Shown piece after piece: positions 25,832 to 35,647 of a DNA stretch of 64,000 bases. Below the pieces are notes generated by a model, which saw only the letters and a list, made by a program, of their open reading frames with translations, had not been told where the DNA came from and ran no database searches. Numbering within the stretch: the first letter of the stretch is position 1; each line of letters starts with the position of its first letter. The DNA comes from a bacterium (lineage in GTDB: Bacteria > Bacteroidota > Ignavibacteria > SZUA-365): contig JAHLLD010000004.1 of the NCBI GenBank assembly GCA_020444325.1, forward strand, positions 1-64,000. The letters are read 5' to 3'. The translations under genes were made by a program, and so were the position numbers.

Positions 25832-27757
25832 CTACTTGATCAGCATCATGCTTCTGGAAACGGATTCGTTACCAACTGTCAGGCGGTACATATACATTCC
25901 GCCGGCAAGCTGCGAAGCATCGAAATCGATCTTATGATTGCCGGAACTCTGCAGCCCATCAACCAGAGTTGCCACCTGCTGACCGACCGCATTATATACG
26001 CGCAGCATCACATATCCAGGACTTGCGATGTTGTAGGAGATCACGGTGGAGGGATTGAAGGGATTGGGATAGTTCTGGGCGAGATCCAGGCTTCGGACAA
26101 CTGCGCCGTTGCGTGCGGAATTCTTCGGCGTACCGTAGGCCACAACTGCGGAATAGACGCTCGGGTATCCAAACGCGCTTCCATCACCCCAGCATGCGAG
26201 TGTGCGATTGGCGCTGCTGGCAATGCCGATGTAGTCACCAAAATTCGGGGTCATATTTGCGACGGTGTTTGTCCAGTCTGTGGAGGATGAGGTTACCAGC
26301 ATGGGAGTAGAGAACGTGACTCCACCATCCTCGGAACCGGCATAATACACGTCCACGATTCCAGCACCGTCATTGTCGTACCACACCATATCCACGGTTC
26401 CATCCGGCTGTACATCAACAGCAGGCCAGAACTGTGCATGCGTCCCGCCTGCAACCAGGGTGCCTGCACTCCATGTCGCACCGCCGTCGCTCGACCAGCT
26501 GAGGTAGACATCGGTATCCCCGTTCCCGAATCCACCGGTGACGGACTGCGGACCGCCATTGGCAATTCGGCTGTCCTGGTACGCGACGTAGATGCGTCCC
26601 TGGAACGGATCGTCGTCGCCTGTCGCAATTGCCATGCGCGGGAAGTCATTCGTATTCGAGCGATTGTAGCCGGTCGGGGGGAAAAATGCACCGGAGGATA
26701 TATCCGACACCGTAGTCCGCGGTGAAAAGCTTGCGCCACCGTCCGTCGATTTCGCGAAGACGATCTGCGGTGCATCGGGCGTACCCGCTAGAGGATAGAA
26801 CCAGCCGCGTTCCCATGCGACACAGATATCGCCATTCGGCGCGATAGCAACAGCAGATCCCTGATTTACGACACCGGTGTTCGCGGTTACCGCTTCATCA
26901 GCCTGGACAATTGCGTGCGTCGCGAAGCTACCTGCCCTGTCGGAGGATGTATAAACTTCAATCTGTCCAAATCCCCACTGCGGAAGTCCGAAGATTTCGA
27001 TAAAGTTTGTGACAGAAACCGCGACCATGTCTTTTGTGCCACCGTTTTTCCCGGCTGTGATTGCTTCCTTGTCGTATGTGTCAGCACCATTGGCCTTTGT
27101 CGGTGGAATCAGTACGGAATTGTTGAAAGAGAAATTCTTCCCTTTGAAGCTGCCACGATGGATAAGCAATCCTGTTTGCCCATACGCCGAATTGTCGACG
27201 AGAGGAACGCTCATGTTGGAGTAGTAATAGGTTTTCATTCCAGGGCCACCAGTGGTGAACCAGGGATCCCCACGTGTAATCCAGGTCGCTCCGTTCTGCA
27301 TATGCGGCGTCGGGGTGCCGCCATCGGTCCACGACTGTCCTCCGTCACCCGACCAGGCATACCCGCTGAGTCCGGGTACACTCGGTGCGGCACATGGTGC
27401 GTTCCAGGGAGGTCCACAGAATCCCTCTGCATCGTTCCATCCTGCAACGAGAAATGTTCCCGATGGATCAGACGCGATAATTGTTTCACTGCGTCCGAGA
27501 CGGCCGTTTGGAATCGGCAGCTGGGGAGCATTTACAAGGGTGTTGACGCCGACGTTGCGGCCAATCTTTCCGAAAGACGACCCGGCTGCGGGATCAATAA
27601 CCCCGCCATTCGGCGTGTATTTGATCCCGACCATTTTGTTCAGCTGCACGTCCGTTGCCGCACCGGCGTCCTGCGCATGCACGGAAAATGACGTCACCAA
27701 CATCAGAAGAGCAAACAACGCCACTGATCTGCACAAAGTATATATTGTATTACGCAT
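25832..27757 (-). CDS. Secreted sialidase-like beta-propeller with T9SS sorting domain
   Basis: About 641 residues. A signal peptide (SVALFALLMLVTSFSVHAQ) starts at ATG 27757, preceded by GAGGAGAT. The body has four Asp-box/BNR motifs (SGDGGQSW, STDGGASF, SSDGGATW, SEDGGVTF) and propeller blades. The sialidase catalytic arginine triad and Tyr/Glu pair cannot be assigned, so true sialidase activity is doubtful. The end QNYPNPFNPSTVISYNI ... GGMYMYRLTVG is a sorting domain. It is probably an adhesin or glycan-binding surface protein. Confidence 0.87.
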   Translation of the reverse strand: MRNTIYTLCRSVALFALLMLVTSFSVHAQDAGAATDVQLNKMVGIKYTPNGGVIDPAAGSSFGKIGRNVGVNTLVNAPQLPIPNGRLGRSETIIASDPSGTFLVAGWNDAEGFCGPPWNAPCAAPSVPGLSGYAWSGDGGQSWTDGGTPTPHMQNGATWITRGDPWFTTGGPGMKTYYYSNMSVPLVDNSAYGQTGLLIHRGSFKGKNFSFNNSVLIPPTKANGADTYDKEAITAGKNGGTKDMVAVSVTNFIEIFGLPQWGFGQIEVYTSSDRAGSFATHAIVQADEAVTANTGVVNQGSAVAIAPNGDICVAWERGWFYPLAGTPDAPQIVFAKSTDGGASFSPRTTVSDISSGAFFPPTGYNRSNTNDFPRMAIATGDDDPFQGRIYVAYQDSRIANGGPQSVTGGFGNGDTDVYLSWSSDGGATWSAGTLVAGGTHAQFWPAVDVQPDGTVDMVWYDNDGAGIVDVYYAGSEDGGVTFSTPMLVTSSSTDWTNTVANMTPNFGDYIGIASSANRTLACWGDGSAFGYPSVYSAVVAYGTPKNSARNGAVVRSLDLAQNYPNPFNPSTVISYNIASPGYVMLRVYNAVGQQVATLVDGLQSSGNHKIDFDASQLAGGMYMYRLTVGNESVSRSMMLIK

Positions 27758-27925
27758 AAAGATCTCCTCTACTGGCACACGACAGGCACGCGCCATCCTT
27801 CAGAAGGATACGGTGTTTCCGCCCACGTTCAGGGTTGGTGTTGATCATGTATATCGTGTGATGGACGGCGAAGTATACAAAAGAGATCCATGATATCCAA
27901 ATTAATTATCATTGCCATGCCAACG

Positions 27926-27954
27926 TTGACTTTCCACGCACGAAACTATATTAT
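27926..27954 (+). promoter_or_regulatory. Predicted promoter of the 27990 gene
   Basis: TTGACT (27926-27931), 17 bases, TATTAT (27949-27954). It ends 35 bases before the ATG. Confidence 0.7.
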
Positions 27955-27989
27955 CTGACAGATCACCAAAACAGCAAGGAGGGGTACTG

Positions 27990-28181
27990 ATGACCGATAT
28001 CGGGTACAGGCTTGCAAGCTGGATGCACAAACACATGACCAATGTGCTTGTCGTCGCATCATACGCGGCATTGTTTATTCTGCTCGTCGTTGCCATCGGA
28101 TTCTGGCTGCAGCCGGATAAGGAAGATGTGAAACGGGAAGTGCAGGTCACACAGGATGATGCACCGATTCAGCGCAGGTAG
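27990..28181 (+). CDS. Small single-helix membrane protein
   Basis: A 63-residue protein: an amphipathic N-terminus, one membrane helix (about residues 19-39, VLVVASYAALFILLVVAIGFWL) and a charged tail (DKEDVKREVQV). It is preceded by AAGGAGGGG at ideal spacing and by a good promoter, which makes it credible despite its size. No family is recognised. Confidence 0.75.
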   Translation: MTDIGYRLASWMHKHMTNVLVVASYAALFILLVVAIGFWLQPDKEDVKREVQVTQDDAPIQRR

Positions 28182-28371
28182 GTGGTGAAGCGAAAGGGAA
28201 GTCTTACCATGTGATCGGATACGCAAGGGAGATTGCAAAGCCACCGTAGGATTGCGGTCCGAGTTCTTTTTTAAGACACGCAATCCATGCACCTGCGACT
28301 GAATCTGGAAATGTTCAGGGTATTACATATATTGGGAGCTGGAATTCCATTTACGATGAAGGACGCTCACG

Positions 28372-29199
28372 ATGCTCGATGTTGGCAGCCCGCTTTACAA
28401 ACCTGGATTCCCACGTTCGAACCGCTATGATGAATCATGGATGATGGATAATCATATGGGACCGAATCCCGTATGGCTTATGGAATGGCTTGCCGATGGC
28501 ATGGAGTTGCGTGAGGGGATGCGCGTGCTGGACCTTGGATGTGGAAAGGCGGCGAGCAGCATTTTTCTCACAAAGGAATATGGTGTGCAGGTGTGGGCGG
28601 GAGATCTGTGGATCGGACCGGATCACAACTGGCGTCGCGCGAAAGAGGCGGGTGTGGAGTCGCAGGTGTTCCCCCAGCGTATGGAAGCGCATGCGCTGCC
28701 CTTTGCGCAGGGCTTCTTCGATGCCATCGTGTCAGTCGATGCGTATCAGTACTTCGGAACGGATGAGATGTATCTCGGCTACCTCTCAAGGTTTCTTCGT
28801 CCCGCGGGACAGCTGGGTATCGTCGCCGTCGGACTCGCGCGTGAAATCGAGACTGTGCCGCCTGCTCTGATCGAACCACAGTCCAATGGAAAAGTGTTCT
28901 GGGAAGATTCCTGCTGGTGTTTCAAGCCGCCGGCGTTCTGGGAGCGGAGCTGGGGCCGCAGCGACAAGGTGCGCAACCTGCGCGTCGATATGCTGGAGGA
29001 TGGCTGGCGGCACTGGCGCGATTTCGAGCGGGCACTCGAAACCGTCGGGAAAACCATTTTCCCTTCCGACGCCGAAGCCATCGATCGTGACGCAGGCGAA
29101 ACGCTTGCGTTCGTTCGCATGCTCGCAGAGCGTACGGATGTCGAAGCCATAAACTACTACGACCCCACTCTCGGCGCTCTGGTCGGCGTGGATACCTGA
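28372..29199 (+). CDS. SAM-dependent class I methyltransferase
   Basis: A 275-residue protein. The Rossmann SAM site reads VLDLGCGKAASSIFLTKEYGVQVWAGDLWIG (motif I with an acidic end to strand 2). Motif post-I/II lies at FFDAIVSVDAYQYFG, and a C-terminal half is rich in Trp and Arg. It resembles small-molecule or UbiE-type methyltransferases; the substrate cannot be read. The start at ATG 28372 has GAAGGACG at a fair distance. It stands alone between a small membrane protein and a terminator. Confidence 0.88.
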   Translation: MLDVGSPLYKPGFPRSNRYDESWMMDNHMGPNPVWLMEWLADGMELREGMRVLDLGCGKAASSIFLTKEYGVQVWAGDLWIGPDHNWRRAKEAGVESQVFPQRMEAHALPFAQGFFDAIVSVDAYQYFGTDEMYLGYLSRFLRPAGQLGIVAVGLAREIETVPPALIEPQSNGKVFWEDSCWCFKPPAFWERSWGRSDKVRNLRVDMLEDGWRHWRDFERALETVGKTIFPSDAEAIDRDAGETLAFVRMLAERTDVEAINYYDPTLGALVGVDT

Positions 29200-29222
29200 T
29201 CAAACACCGCCTCTTTCATATT

Positions 29223-29252
29223 GCGCGCACTGACTACGAGTACAGTGCGTGC
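29223..29252 (+). terminator. Hairpin terminator after the methyltransferase
   Basis: Arms 29223-29232 and 29243-29252 pair 9 of 10 and are followed by TATTCTTATATCTCTTT. Confidence 0.6.
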
Positions 29253-29429
29253 TATTCTTATATCTCTTTCCGTGCGGGAAGGACACATTTTCCTGGGTAC
29301 TACCGCCTGTGAAAAATGGGTAGTATTGCCTATTGATTATCACACCATGTTGTCCGATAGTTATAGTGTCAACACTCCGCTCAACTCTTCCGCCCTTCGC
29401 ATCCCCGCATAAATGCAGGAGAGGCAATT

Positions 29430-30041
29430 ATGTTCTGGCGACCGCATTCTCTTTCCATTGTGGTATTGATGATTCTCACGCTGTGCAGCTGCAGTACAGG
29501 ACCGAAGTGGAATCCTGATCATGCTCATATGCTTGCACATATCTACGGATTGTCAAATCCGCTTCGGGATGTGCAGGAACTGCAGCAGTACGTTTTTCAA
29601 TACCAGATTGAATTGCGTCGTGATGGCGGCGTTGTCCAGTGCGCGCGCGAACTCGGGGAGCAATTGGTGAAAAGGGGAGTGGAGTCGTTCCATAAAGATG
29701 ATTATGACCGTGCCTACAAACAGGCAATCGCCCTGGGCGGAAGCATGGAACAGGTTCATAATGTTGCAGGCAGTATTCATGAAGGAGATGTAGACCTGCT
29801 GCTTCTTGGCAAGGAACTCATCTGGCTTGCCGATGTATTACCTCACGCGGCAATGGGGAACTGGGAGCCCTATGCCAACACGGGAACGGTCGCACGGCAG
29901 CAGGTCAGGCATGTCCTTCCATACATGAATGTGCTCAAAACCGATGCCGGCATGCAGAGTATTGTGAAGAATGCCAGGATTCAATTCAGTCCACTCGCCG
30001 AAGAGCAGATTATACTGCTTGCCAGTATTATTGATAATTGA
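29430..30041 (+). CDS. Predicted lipoprotein of unknown function
   Basis: A 203-residue protein. The start has AGGAGAGG upstream. A short hydrophobic signal ends in a lipobox-like LCSC near residue 20. The mature part is alpha-helical (many Leu/Glu/Gln) with no membrane helix and no motif I recognise. It converges with the interrupted gene at 30059-31228. Confidence 0.75.
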   Translation: MFWRPHSLSIVVLMILTLCSCSTGPKWNPDHAHMLAHIYGLSNPLRDVQELQQYVFQYQIELRRDGGVVQCARELGEQLVKRGVESFHKDDYDRAYKQAIALGGSMEQVHNVAGSIHEGDVDLLLLGKELIWLADVLPHAAMGNWEPYANTGTVARQQVRHVLPYMNVLKTDAGMQSIVKNARIQFSPLAEEQIILLASIIDN

Positions 30042-30058
30042 GGAGTGAACATCCTCGT

Positions 30059-31228
30059 TTAGAACTGAAACAATATCATCGCATGCGCGAGCCCTTCACC
30101 ATAACGTTCGGCTCTGAGGCGTAACGCCCAGCGGGGATGGAAATTCCAGTCGACACCGCCATTGAATCCCAGGTATGCCTCCGAGTCCCCGTAAGTCGGG
30201 AATTCGAGATAGAGCGGTACTGCAAAGTTGAATGTGAGGGTAGGACCAAATGCGAATTCCACGCCATTCCGGATAATGATAAATGAACCGTAGTCTTCAA
30301 TGTATTGTGCATGAATGTCGTGGTAATATCCCAGGGGAATATGCCAGCCGTAGTATGTCAAATCATCGCCGATGTAATAGTCGAAACGGTGCTGCAGCGT
30401 TGCGATCGTGCCACTGGCAGAAGAAGTGTCACGTCCCGAGGGATATACCGGATCCATCTAGCCGGCGCCTGCAGTTTCACGTATTCGGATGCGATCAGAC
30501 AGATAAAACTCTGCCCGTCCCGCAATGATATTGCTCCTGTTGGGTGTGGGATAATAACCATGATAAGCATATGATTCCGTAATGAATCCACCACCGACGG
30601 AAAGATCCGGTGCAATGAGATGTGAGTAGAAGATTTGCTCTGTCTTTCGACGGAAGCGGTATGTAGGGAAGAACGTGTTCATCGACGAGATGAGCAGGGA
30701 ACTCGTTGGAATGACGACCCTTGAAGTTGGCAGCAGATGCTCTTTGTCCCACAAACGCGGGATCGTAGTGTACATGTATTCCAATTCAATATGATCAAGG
30801 GTTCTCGCATGCCCTGTGCGGGACTCGAATACTGTGGAGACTCCTAAACGATCCTCTCCCATGCTCAAACCAAGCAGAAGGCTATGCTTGAATTCATAGG
30901 CGGGAATGCGCCCGGCCTGAACACTGTCCTGTACAGGTTCGGGACTGGGAGGAGGAATCACCTCATCTGTCCCTTCCAGAAACGTGATATCGGATCGCCG
31001 TAGCTCAGCATCCCGCATCTGTCCGTTGCCGGCATCCAGTCGTAGCGTTACGCTACTGTCGGTTGTCGCGACGATCCATCCCTCCAACGTCCCACCGCGC
31101 TGCAGCTCCACTTCGACCTGTGCGCAGACGGGTGTGCGAAGGAGGAGGAGTAACAGGAAAAGAATAGATCCCTGCAGCATGGCTAAGGAAACAGATGTGC
31201 GGTGCGCGTACAGACGTGCATACCCCAT
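30059..31228 (-). pseudogene. Outer-membrane-like protein gene split by an in-frame TAG
   Basis: Two stretches in the same frame, 30458-31228 and 30059-30457, are separated only by a TAG codon at 30458-30460; an ATG follows at once. Together they give about 389 residues: a signal peptide, the (E/V)xxLxxGGTLEGxIVxxxDSSVTLRL module near residue 40, then alternating beta strands ending in F-Q-F, typical of an outer-membrane barrel. The barrel continues smoothly across the stop, so the second half is unlikely to be a separate gene. It is a nonsense mutation, a sequencing error or read-through. Paralogues of the N-terminal module are at 22296 and 42702. Confidence 0.75.
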
Positions 31229-31279
31229 GGTGTATTACCCTCAATTGGGTGGTGCCAGGATTAAGGAGCCATCGTCCGC

Positions 31280-32803
31280 TTATTTCACCTTCGAACAGAG
31301 AATATCTGCGGAATCGCCGACGCCATACTGTTTGGCCTTGCCGTATCCGCGTCCGTTGTAGTCCTGTTTGTAGGAAACCTCAAACATGCGGCAGGTCCCA
31401 TCCGCTTTCTTGAACACCGTCGTGGTGTTGATCGTACGCGATACGATCGCTCCGGTGACCGGGTGATGCTGGATGGTCCAGTCCCGGTCTGTGATGATAA
31501 CCTTGAGTGGCGTTTCCTTCCACGCACCCAGTGATGCCATCATCTCTTTTTCCAGGGACGCGTTGCGCATCGCAGGAGATGGGAGGCTGACACCGGAGAG
31601 CTTCTTTTCTCCGAGCTGCCGATGCACCTCGGCAATACGGTCCAGTCCTTTCGAACAGTCGAGCTTGAACGATCCTTCTGCGATCGTCTTCCCGTAATCA
31701 TCCAGCGTCCGAATGGTAATGGTATGACGTCGCGGAGATATGTTTTTCAGTTTTTCCGTGAAAAGCAGGGCTCCACGTGTAGTTGACTGGGCTGGGTCCG
31801 GAACGACCTCGGATTTCAGGGTAGAGGCCTCACGTGCCGCGCCGTCGAGTTTGAAATTGTAGCGCACCATTTCGTTTCCATCGACGAGCATCGCAGTATA
31901 AGCGACATTCGAGTTGTTCGTCACTTCATTGTAGATCCCTTTGAAGTACATCATACCATAGATATTATCACCGGCTGCGAAATTGTCCTTCATTGCCGAA
32001 ACGCTTTCTGCGCCGGGCGTAATGGGGGAGGAGGAAAAGACAATTTCCCCGGCATGCTGCCTGTGGAATTCCCCGGTATACACCGCGGAGGCCAGGGAAG
32101 CGCCCATGCTCTCGGCAGCCACTTTCGCATCATCACGGAGTTGCTGGATGTTGACATCATCAGGTGTGACCAGCAGTACAGCCTCTGCAGTGAGCAGTGC
32201 AGCTTCTGCTGCCTCCAGGGCCGCGCCTGCCCGCGAACTCCCTTTCGCCTTCTCAGCGTATGCCAGCTCAATGGCCGCGTTAATCTCTTTTGTGATGTCG
32301 CCTTTAACCAGTCCGTCGAAATGCGGAGGGAAACGTGTCATGATGTCGTCGTACTTGTGTGACTGCGACTCCCGCATTGCTGGTTTCATCTCCATGGCAC
32401 GCTCGACCGTCTTCCGGGCGTTCGGATAATCCGCTTCCTTGCACTTGTCGTAGAAATTCTGTGCTTCCTTCTTGTTGCTGAGCATACCGCTGTAAAAGCT
32501 GTTGATGCTGAGAAGCTCGCGCACCTTCCAGTACACGTCGTCGAGCATCTTTTCTGCTTCCGCTTCCGATTCACTATCGTCGTTTATGCCCATCTGCTGT
32601 TTTGCCTCGGGGGAAGGTTCCCGTGTCTGCTGCTCTTTCTCCTCGTCGTCGGAGTCCTTTATAATTTTGTCCAGCGTTTTCTCCGCGCTTTTCTTGACCT
32701 TTCCGAGGTCGAATTGTGCCAGGGAGTGGGTGGGGATGACAATCGATATGAGAACAAGTGCGGAAAGAGCATACAGGAATCCTGACAGCAGGGAACGTGG
32801 CAT
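31280..32803 (-). CDS. Large secreted or periplasmic protein of unknown function
   Basis: About 507 residues. ATG 32803 has CCGGAGGAATAACC upstream and opens a signal peptide (LYALSALVLISIVIPTHSLAQ); the longer frame lacks this. A charged, coiled-coil-prone N-terminal region (about 25-80, Lys/Asp/Glu) leads into an alpha-helical, Ala-rich middle (about 150-210) and a beta-rich C-terminal half with two cysteines. There is no T9SS tail. No family is recognised. Confidence 0.78.
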   Translation of the reverse strand: MPRSLLSGFLYALSALVLISIVIPTHSLAQFDLGKVKKSAEKTLDKIIKDSDDEEKEQQTREPSPEAKQQMGINDDSESEAEAEKMLDDVYWKVRELLSINSFYSGMLSNKKEAQNFYDKCKEADYPNARKTVERAMEMKPAMRESQSHKYDDIMTRFPPHFDGLVKGDITKEINAAIELAYAEKAKGSSRAGAALEAAEAALLTAEAVLLVTPDDVNIQQLRDDAKVAAESMGASLASAVYTGEFHRQHAGEIVFSSSPITPGAESVSAMKDNFAAGDNIYGMMYFKGIYNEVTNNSNVAYTAMLVDGNEMVRYNFKLDGAAREASTLKSEVVPDPAQSTTRGALLFTEKLKNISPRRHTITIRTLDDYGKTIAEGSFKLDCSKGLDRIAEVHRQLGEKKLSGVSLPSPAMRNASLEKEMMASLGAWKETPLKVIITDRDWTIQHHPVTGAIVSRTINTTTVFKKADGTCRMFEVSYKQDYNGRGYGKAKQYGVGDSADILCSKVK

Positions 32804-32967
32804 GGTTATTCCTCCGGAATAATGCGTGTAACGATGGGTGCTGCGGAACATCGGCAGACGGGTATTGCCCCGGAAAAGGCGGGACCGCGATGGTCAAACG
32901 GGGAAGAGTTAATCGTATTTAAGGTATTTCTCTCGTAAAATCAAGTACTTGGGGCGCATACTATCTG

Positions 32968-33510
32968 TCACGGCTCATACCCGCTGCTGAGACAGGATAT
33001 GTCTGCGGTATCGATGGTGATGACGCTATCGGCGGTCAGCACGACAGCCATGAGCGCGCCGTCTCTGTATTTGAGTTCCCACATGTCCCCATCCGCGTGC
33101 AGTGAGCTTCCATCACGCAGTGTTACCCTGATGGGCCAATCAATCCTGATGAAGCGGATGTCGTTGTACCTGATCGCGTGGTAGGTAAGCGCATAACCCA
33201 CGGAGCCGTGCAGATATCGTATGCCCTTCACATCCGCGATCGAAGAATAGTCTGCATTGAATGTCAATTCCGTGGAGTCCGTTCCGACGGTGACATCAAA
33301 CGGCAGCAGTCCGGTACGTCCCTGGCAGAACCTGTCAAATGCCGCACTCAGCTCTCTCTGTCTTTCATCGTATTGTCGCTTCACGGAGTGAATGCTGTCG
33401 ACGAGCTCAACGACATCCATCATGCATGCTGATGTGCTCAGACAGCAAAGAACGCAGATCGCTATGAGAAACCTTGAGAGCATGCTGTAAAATGGCAGCC
33501 TTCGATCCAT
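32968..33510 (-). CDS. Predicted small lipoprotein
   Basis: A 180-residue protein with a hydrophobic signal (FLIAICVLCCLSTSAC) whose last Cys may be lipidated. A Glu/Arg-rich helix (HSVKRQYDERQRELSAAF) precedes a beta-rich domain (about 70-165). The start may instead be ATG 33483; neither has a strong ribosome-binding site. Divergent from the lipoprotein gene at 33702. Function unknown. Confidence 0.68.
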   Translation of the reverse strand: MDRRLPFYSMLSRFLIAICVLCCLSTSACMMDVVELVDSIHSVKRQYDERQRELSAAFDRFCQGRTGLLPFDVTVGTDSTELTFNADYSSIADVKGIRYLHGSVGYALTYHAIRYNDIRFIRIDWPIRVTLRDGSSLHADGDMWELKYRDGALMAVVLTADSVITIDTADISCLSSGYEP

Positions 33511-33701
33511 TCGTTGTCACGAGGTTGTAAAAATGTCTGCATCGGGAAGTGCACGTGTACATTGACTCTGCGTAATGGCATTAATCATGATAAAGCCATA
33601 CTTTGTTCTTATTCATGAGCTATCTTCAGGGGCCCGATCCGGCAGGAATGGAATTCCATACCAATCAATACATTTCAGAAACACCTTTGTGGAGGAGAGC
33701 A

Positions 33702-34166
33702 GTGAAACGAATTTCTATTCTTACAGTACTGTCGGCGATAATGGGGCTCGTGCTAATTAGCAGCGGCTGTGCCTCGCTTGACGACGTCATGCGTGCGAAG
33801 GCTGATGGGAGTGAAGGCACGACTGCAACGTATCCCGTTACAGAAGATCAGGCATGGGAGATAGCGAAAACCGTTTTCCGCTGGGAAGGTGCCGATGCCG
33901 TCGAGGAACACCGCGAAGACGGATTCATGCTGACGAGCAGTGGTATGACACTGTTCACATCGGGAACAGTCATGGGCGCGTGGCTTGAGCCTGCAGGTGA
34001 CCAGAAAACGACGGTAACCGTCATCACGAAACGGAGGATCGCTACGAACTTTGTCACAACGCTTACAGAATCCACCTTTCATAAACGGTTCGCCCAGGCT
34101 GTGAGGATTATTGAAAGTGGACAAAAGTTGCCCCTTATCGCTCCGGAATGGCAGGATGGGATGTAA
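33702..34166 (+). CDS. Predicted lipoprotein (GTG start)
   Basis: About 154 residues. The sequence GGAGGAGAGCA directly before GTG 33702 decides the start, although the frame is open upstream. A signal with lipobox ISSGC is followed by an alpha/beta domain with EDQAWEIAKTVFRWEGAD, then alternating strands (TTVTVITKRRIATN) and a helix (FHKRFAQAVRIIESG). The style matches small periplasmic lipoproteins of Bacteroidota. No function is recognised. Confidence 0.78.
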   Translation: MKRISILTVLSAIMGLVLISSGCASLDDVMRAKADGSEGTTATYPVTEDQAWEIAKTVFRWEGADAVEEHREDGFMLTSSGMTLFTSGTVMGAWLEPAGDQKTTVTVITKRRIATNFVTTLTESTFHKRFAQAVRIIESGQKLPLIAPEWQDGM

Positions 34167-34196
34167 GATTCTAACCTATGTTGCAATCAGTGATAC

Positions 34197-34466
34197 ATGT
34201 TTGCGCGCATATTTGAGCAGGAATCGAGGAAAATCGTCTGCTCAATTACCCGTCTGCCGAGAAAATCCGAAGTGGAATACAGAGAAGCATTCGACATACT
34301 GTTCAGCCTGTTTGGTGTGCTTGTGGCAGCCATCGTCCTTTTGATATCGAAGCCCGGAAGCTACGGCGAAAGGTGGCCGAAACTGACCAGGGTGGTGTGC
34401 TGGGTGCTTATCGTCGTGCTGACGCCATTTCTCATATACAACATTGTGCTTTCGTTTATCGGATAG
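34197..34466 (+). CDS. Small two-helix membrane protein
   Basis: An 89-residue protein with two membrane helices (about residues 33-52 and 64-86) and a basic N-terminus. It sits 30 bases after the lipoprotein gene and its stop abuts the next start, suggesting a three- or four-gene unit (33702-35599). No ribosome-binding site is striking, so confidence is moderate. Confidence 0.6.
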   Translation: MFARIFEQESRKIVCSITRLPRKSEVEYREAFDILFSLFGVLVAAIVLLISKPGSYGERWPKLTRVVCWVLIVVLTPFLIYNIVLSFIG

Positions 34467-35096
34467 ATGGGGTTCGTAGGTATGAATACAATTTCCATCC
34501 GGATTTCCGCAATTGTCATGACTATTGCGTTTACCGTCTGCACAGGCACTGAAGGGATTCATGCGCAGACGCATCCCGAGGACACGCAATTGTTCTTCAA
34601 TGTCTCGGGCCGTTATGGGACTCTTGACCGGGATTTCAACAATATTGGACCGGGTATCAGGACAGTCTCAAGCGGTACATCCTGGGATGTCATGCTGTCG
34701 TTCAATCCCACATGGTGGCTCGGAGAGCGCACTGCTGTTGAGCTGGAGCTGGGGTATTGGGCATCATCCATCAAAACCGAGACCGATGGAGTGGAACAGT
34801 CTATTTCCAATGAGGCCGGTTTTATTATGCCGCATTTCCTGCTCTCACTGGGCAGTGTCGATTCACTGCTGGTCCCTTATGTAAAGGCGGGTGTTGGACT
34901 GCTCAGTATCGAGGAGGAAGACGTTCCTCTCGGTTTCAGTGCCGGGATCGGTACACTCATTCTATCCGGCTCCCCACTGATCATGAAGATAGAGCTGAGC
35001 TATAAACTCAAATCAGCGAATTCAGGCAGCCACGTTGTTACCGAGACGCAGTGGCAGGGACTATTCGTCACTGCGGGTGTGGGAATAGAAATTTAA
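34467..35096 (+). CDS. Predicted outer-membrane beta-barrel protein
   Basis: A 209-residue protein. The true start may be ATG 34482, which opens the signal peptide (ISIRISAIVMTIAFTVCTGTEGIHAQ). The mature part has alternating hydrophobic strands with aromatic girdles (LFFNVSGRYG, ELELGYWASS, VPYVKAGVGLL, MKIELSYKL) and ends GLFVTAGVGIEI, the pattern of an 8-stranded OmpX/OmpW-size barrel. A terminal I replaces the usual F. Function unknown. Confidence 0.78.
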   Translation: MGFVGMNTISIRISAIVMTIAFTVCTGTEGIHAQTHPEDTQLFFNVSGRYGTLDRDFNNIGPGIRTVSSGTSWDVMLSFNPTWWLGERTAVELELGYWASSIKTETDGVEQSISNEAGFIMPHFLLSLGSVDSLLVPYVKAGVGLLSIEEEDVPLGFSAGIGTLILSGSPLIMKIELSYKLKSANSGSHVVTETQWQGLFVTAGVGIEI

Positions 35097-35140
35097 TTGT
35101 CGTAGTAAGCAATCGTTTTCATGATCGTATGGAGGAGCGG

Positions 35141-35599
35141 ATGTTCAGGTACAGTGCAATCATCATTGTCGCTTTTTTTACCACGCTGACTGTCGCAAGC
35201 GCACAGAGCAAACTGCCGAACGTGAGTATCAAGTGTAATGGCTCGGCCGTTGTTGTGCATAATCATTCCGACTACCCTGTGCCGCTTGGGAACATGAGTC
35301 TCATGTGGAAGGGACGTACGGAGGCCTGGTGGAAGTATGATCCCGAGACAAAGATAATTCTGAAGGCGGGGGAATCACGAGGTATCCGGTACGACGAGAT
35401 CGTCAAGAATTACGATCCGGAAGCGGACGATGGGTATCCCTACCAGATAACGATTGCGGTTTCGACGGAGGACAAAAAGCCGGCATTGCTTCAGTTCGGC
35501 CGGGACGAGGATGGCCTGTACACCATGGATGAGAATCTGAGCATGGTCATTACTCCTGAGGAACTGCAGCGTCGTGCAGCGGAGCGCGAGAGCGAATAG
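35141..35599 (+). CDS. Secreted small beta-rich protein
   Basis: About 152 residues. GGAGGAGCGG sits directly before ATG 35141, which opens a signal peptide (AIIIVAFFTTLTVASAQ). The mature part is beta-rich with CNGSAVVVHNHSDYPVPL and a charged C-terminal helix (EELQRRAAERESE). The protein at 45034-45492 has the same size and layout (a Cys-Asx-Gly turn followed by an Asn-rich strand), so the two may be distant paralogues. Confidence 0.75.
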   Translation: MFRYSAIIIVAFFTTLTVASAQSKLPNVSIKCNGSAVVVHNHSDYPVPLGNMSLMWKGRTEAWWKYDPETKIILKAGESRGIRYDEIVKNYDPEADDGYPYQITIAVSTEDKKPALLQFGRDEDGLYTMDENLSMVITPEELQRRAAERESE

Positions 35600-35647
35600 G
35601 TCGTCGTGATTTTCCCCGGTGTGGGATGCGGACGGATCGATCTACGG

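Noticed and set aside
25832-27757. True sialidase (neuraminidase)
   Set aside because: Asp boxes are present, but the catalytic arginine triad and Tyr/Glu pair could not be assigned; the fold can be called, the activity cannot.
30059-30457. Separate small gene
   Set aside because: It begins directly after the TAG in the same frame and continues the barrel pattern of the preceding part, so it is treated as the second half of one gene.
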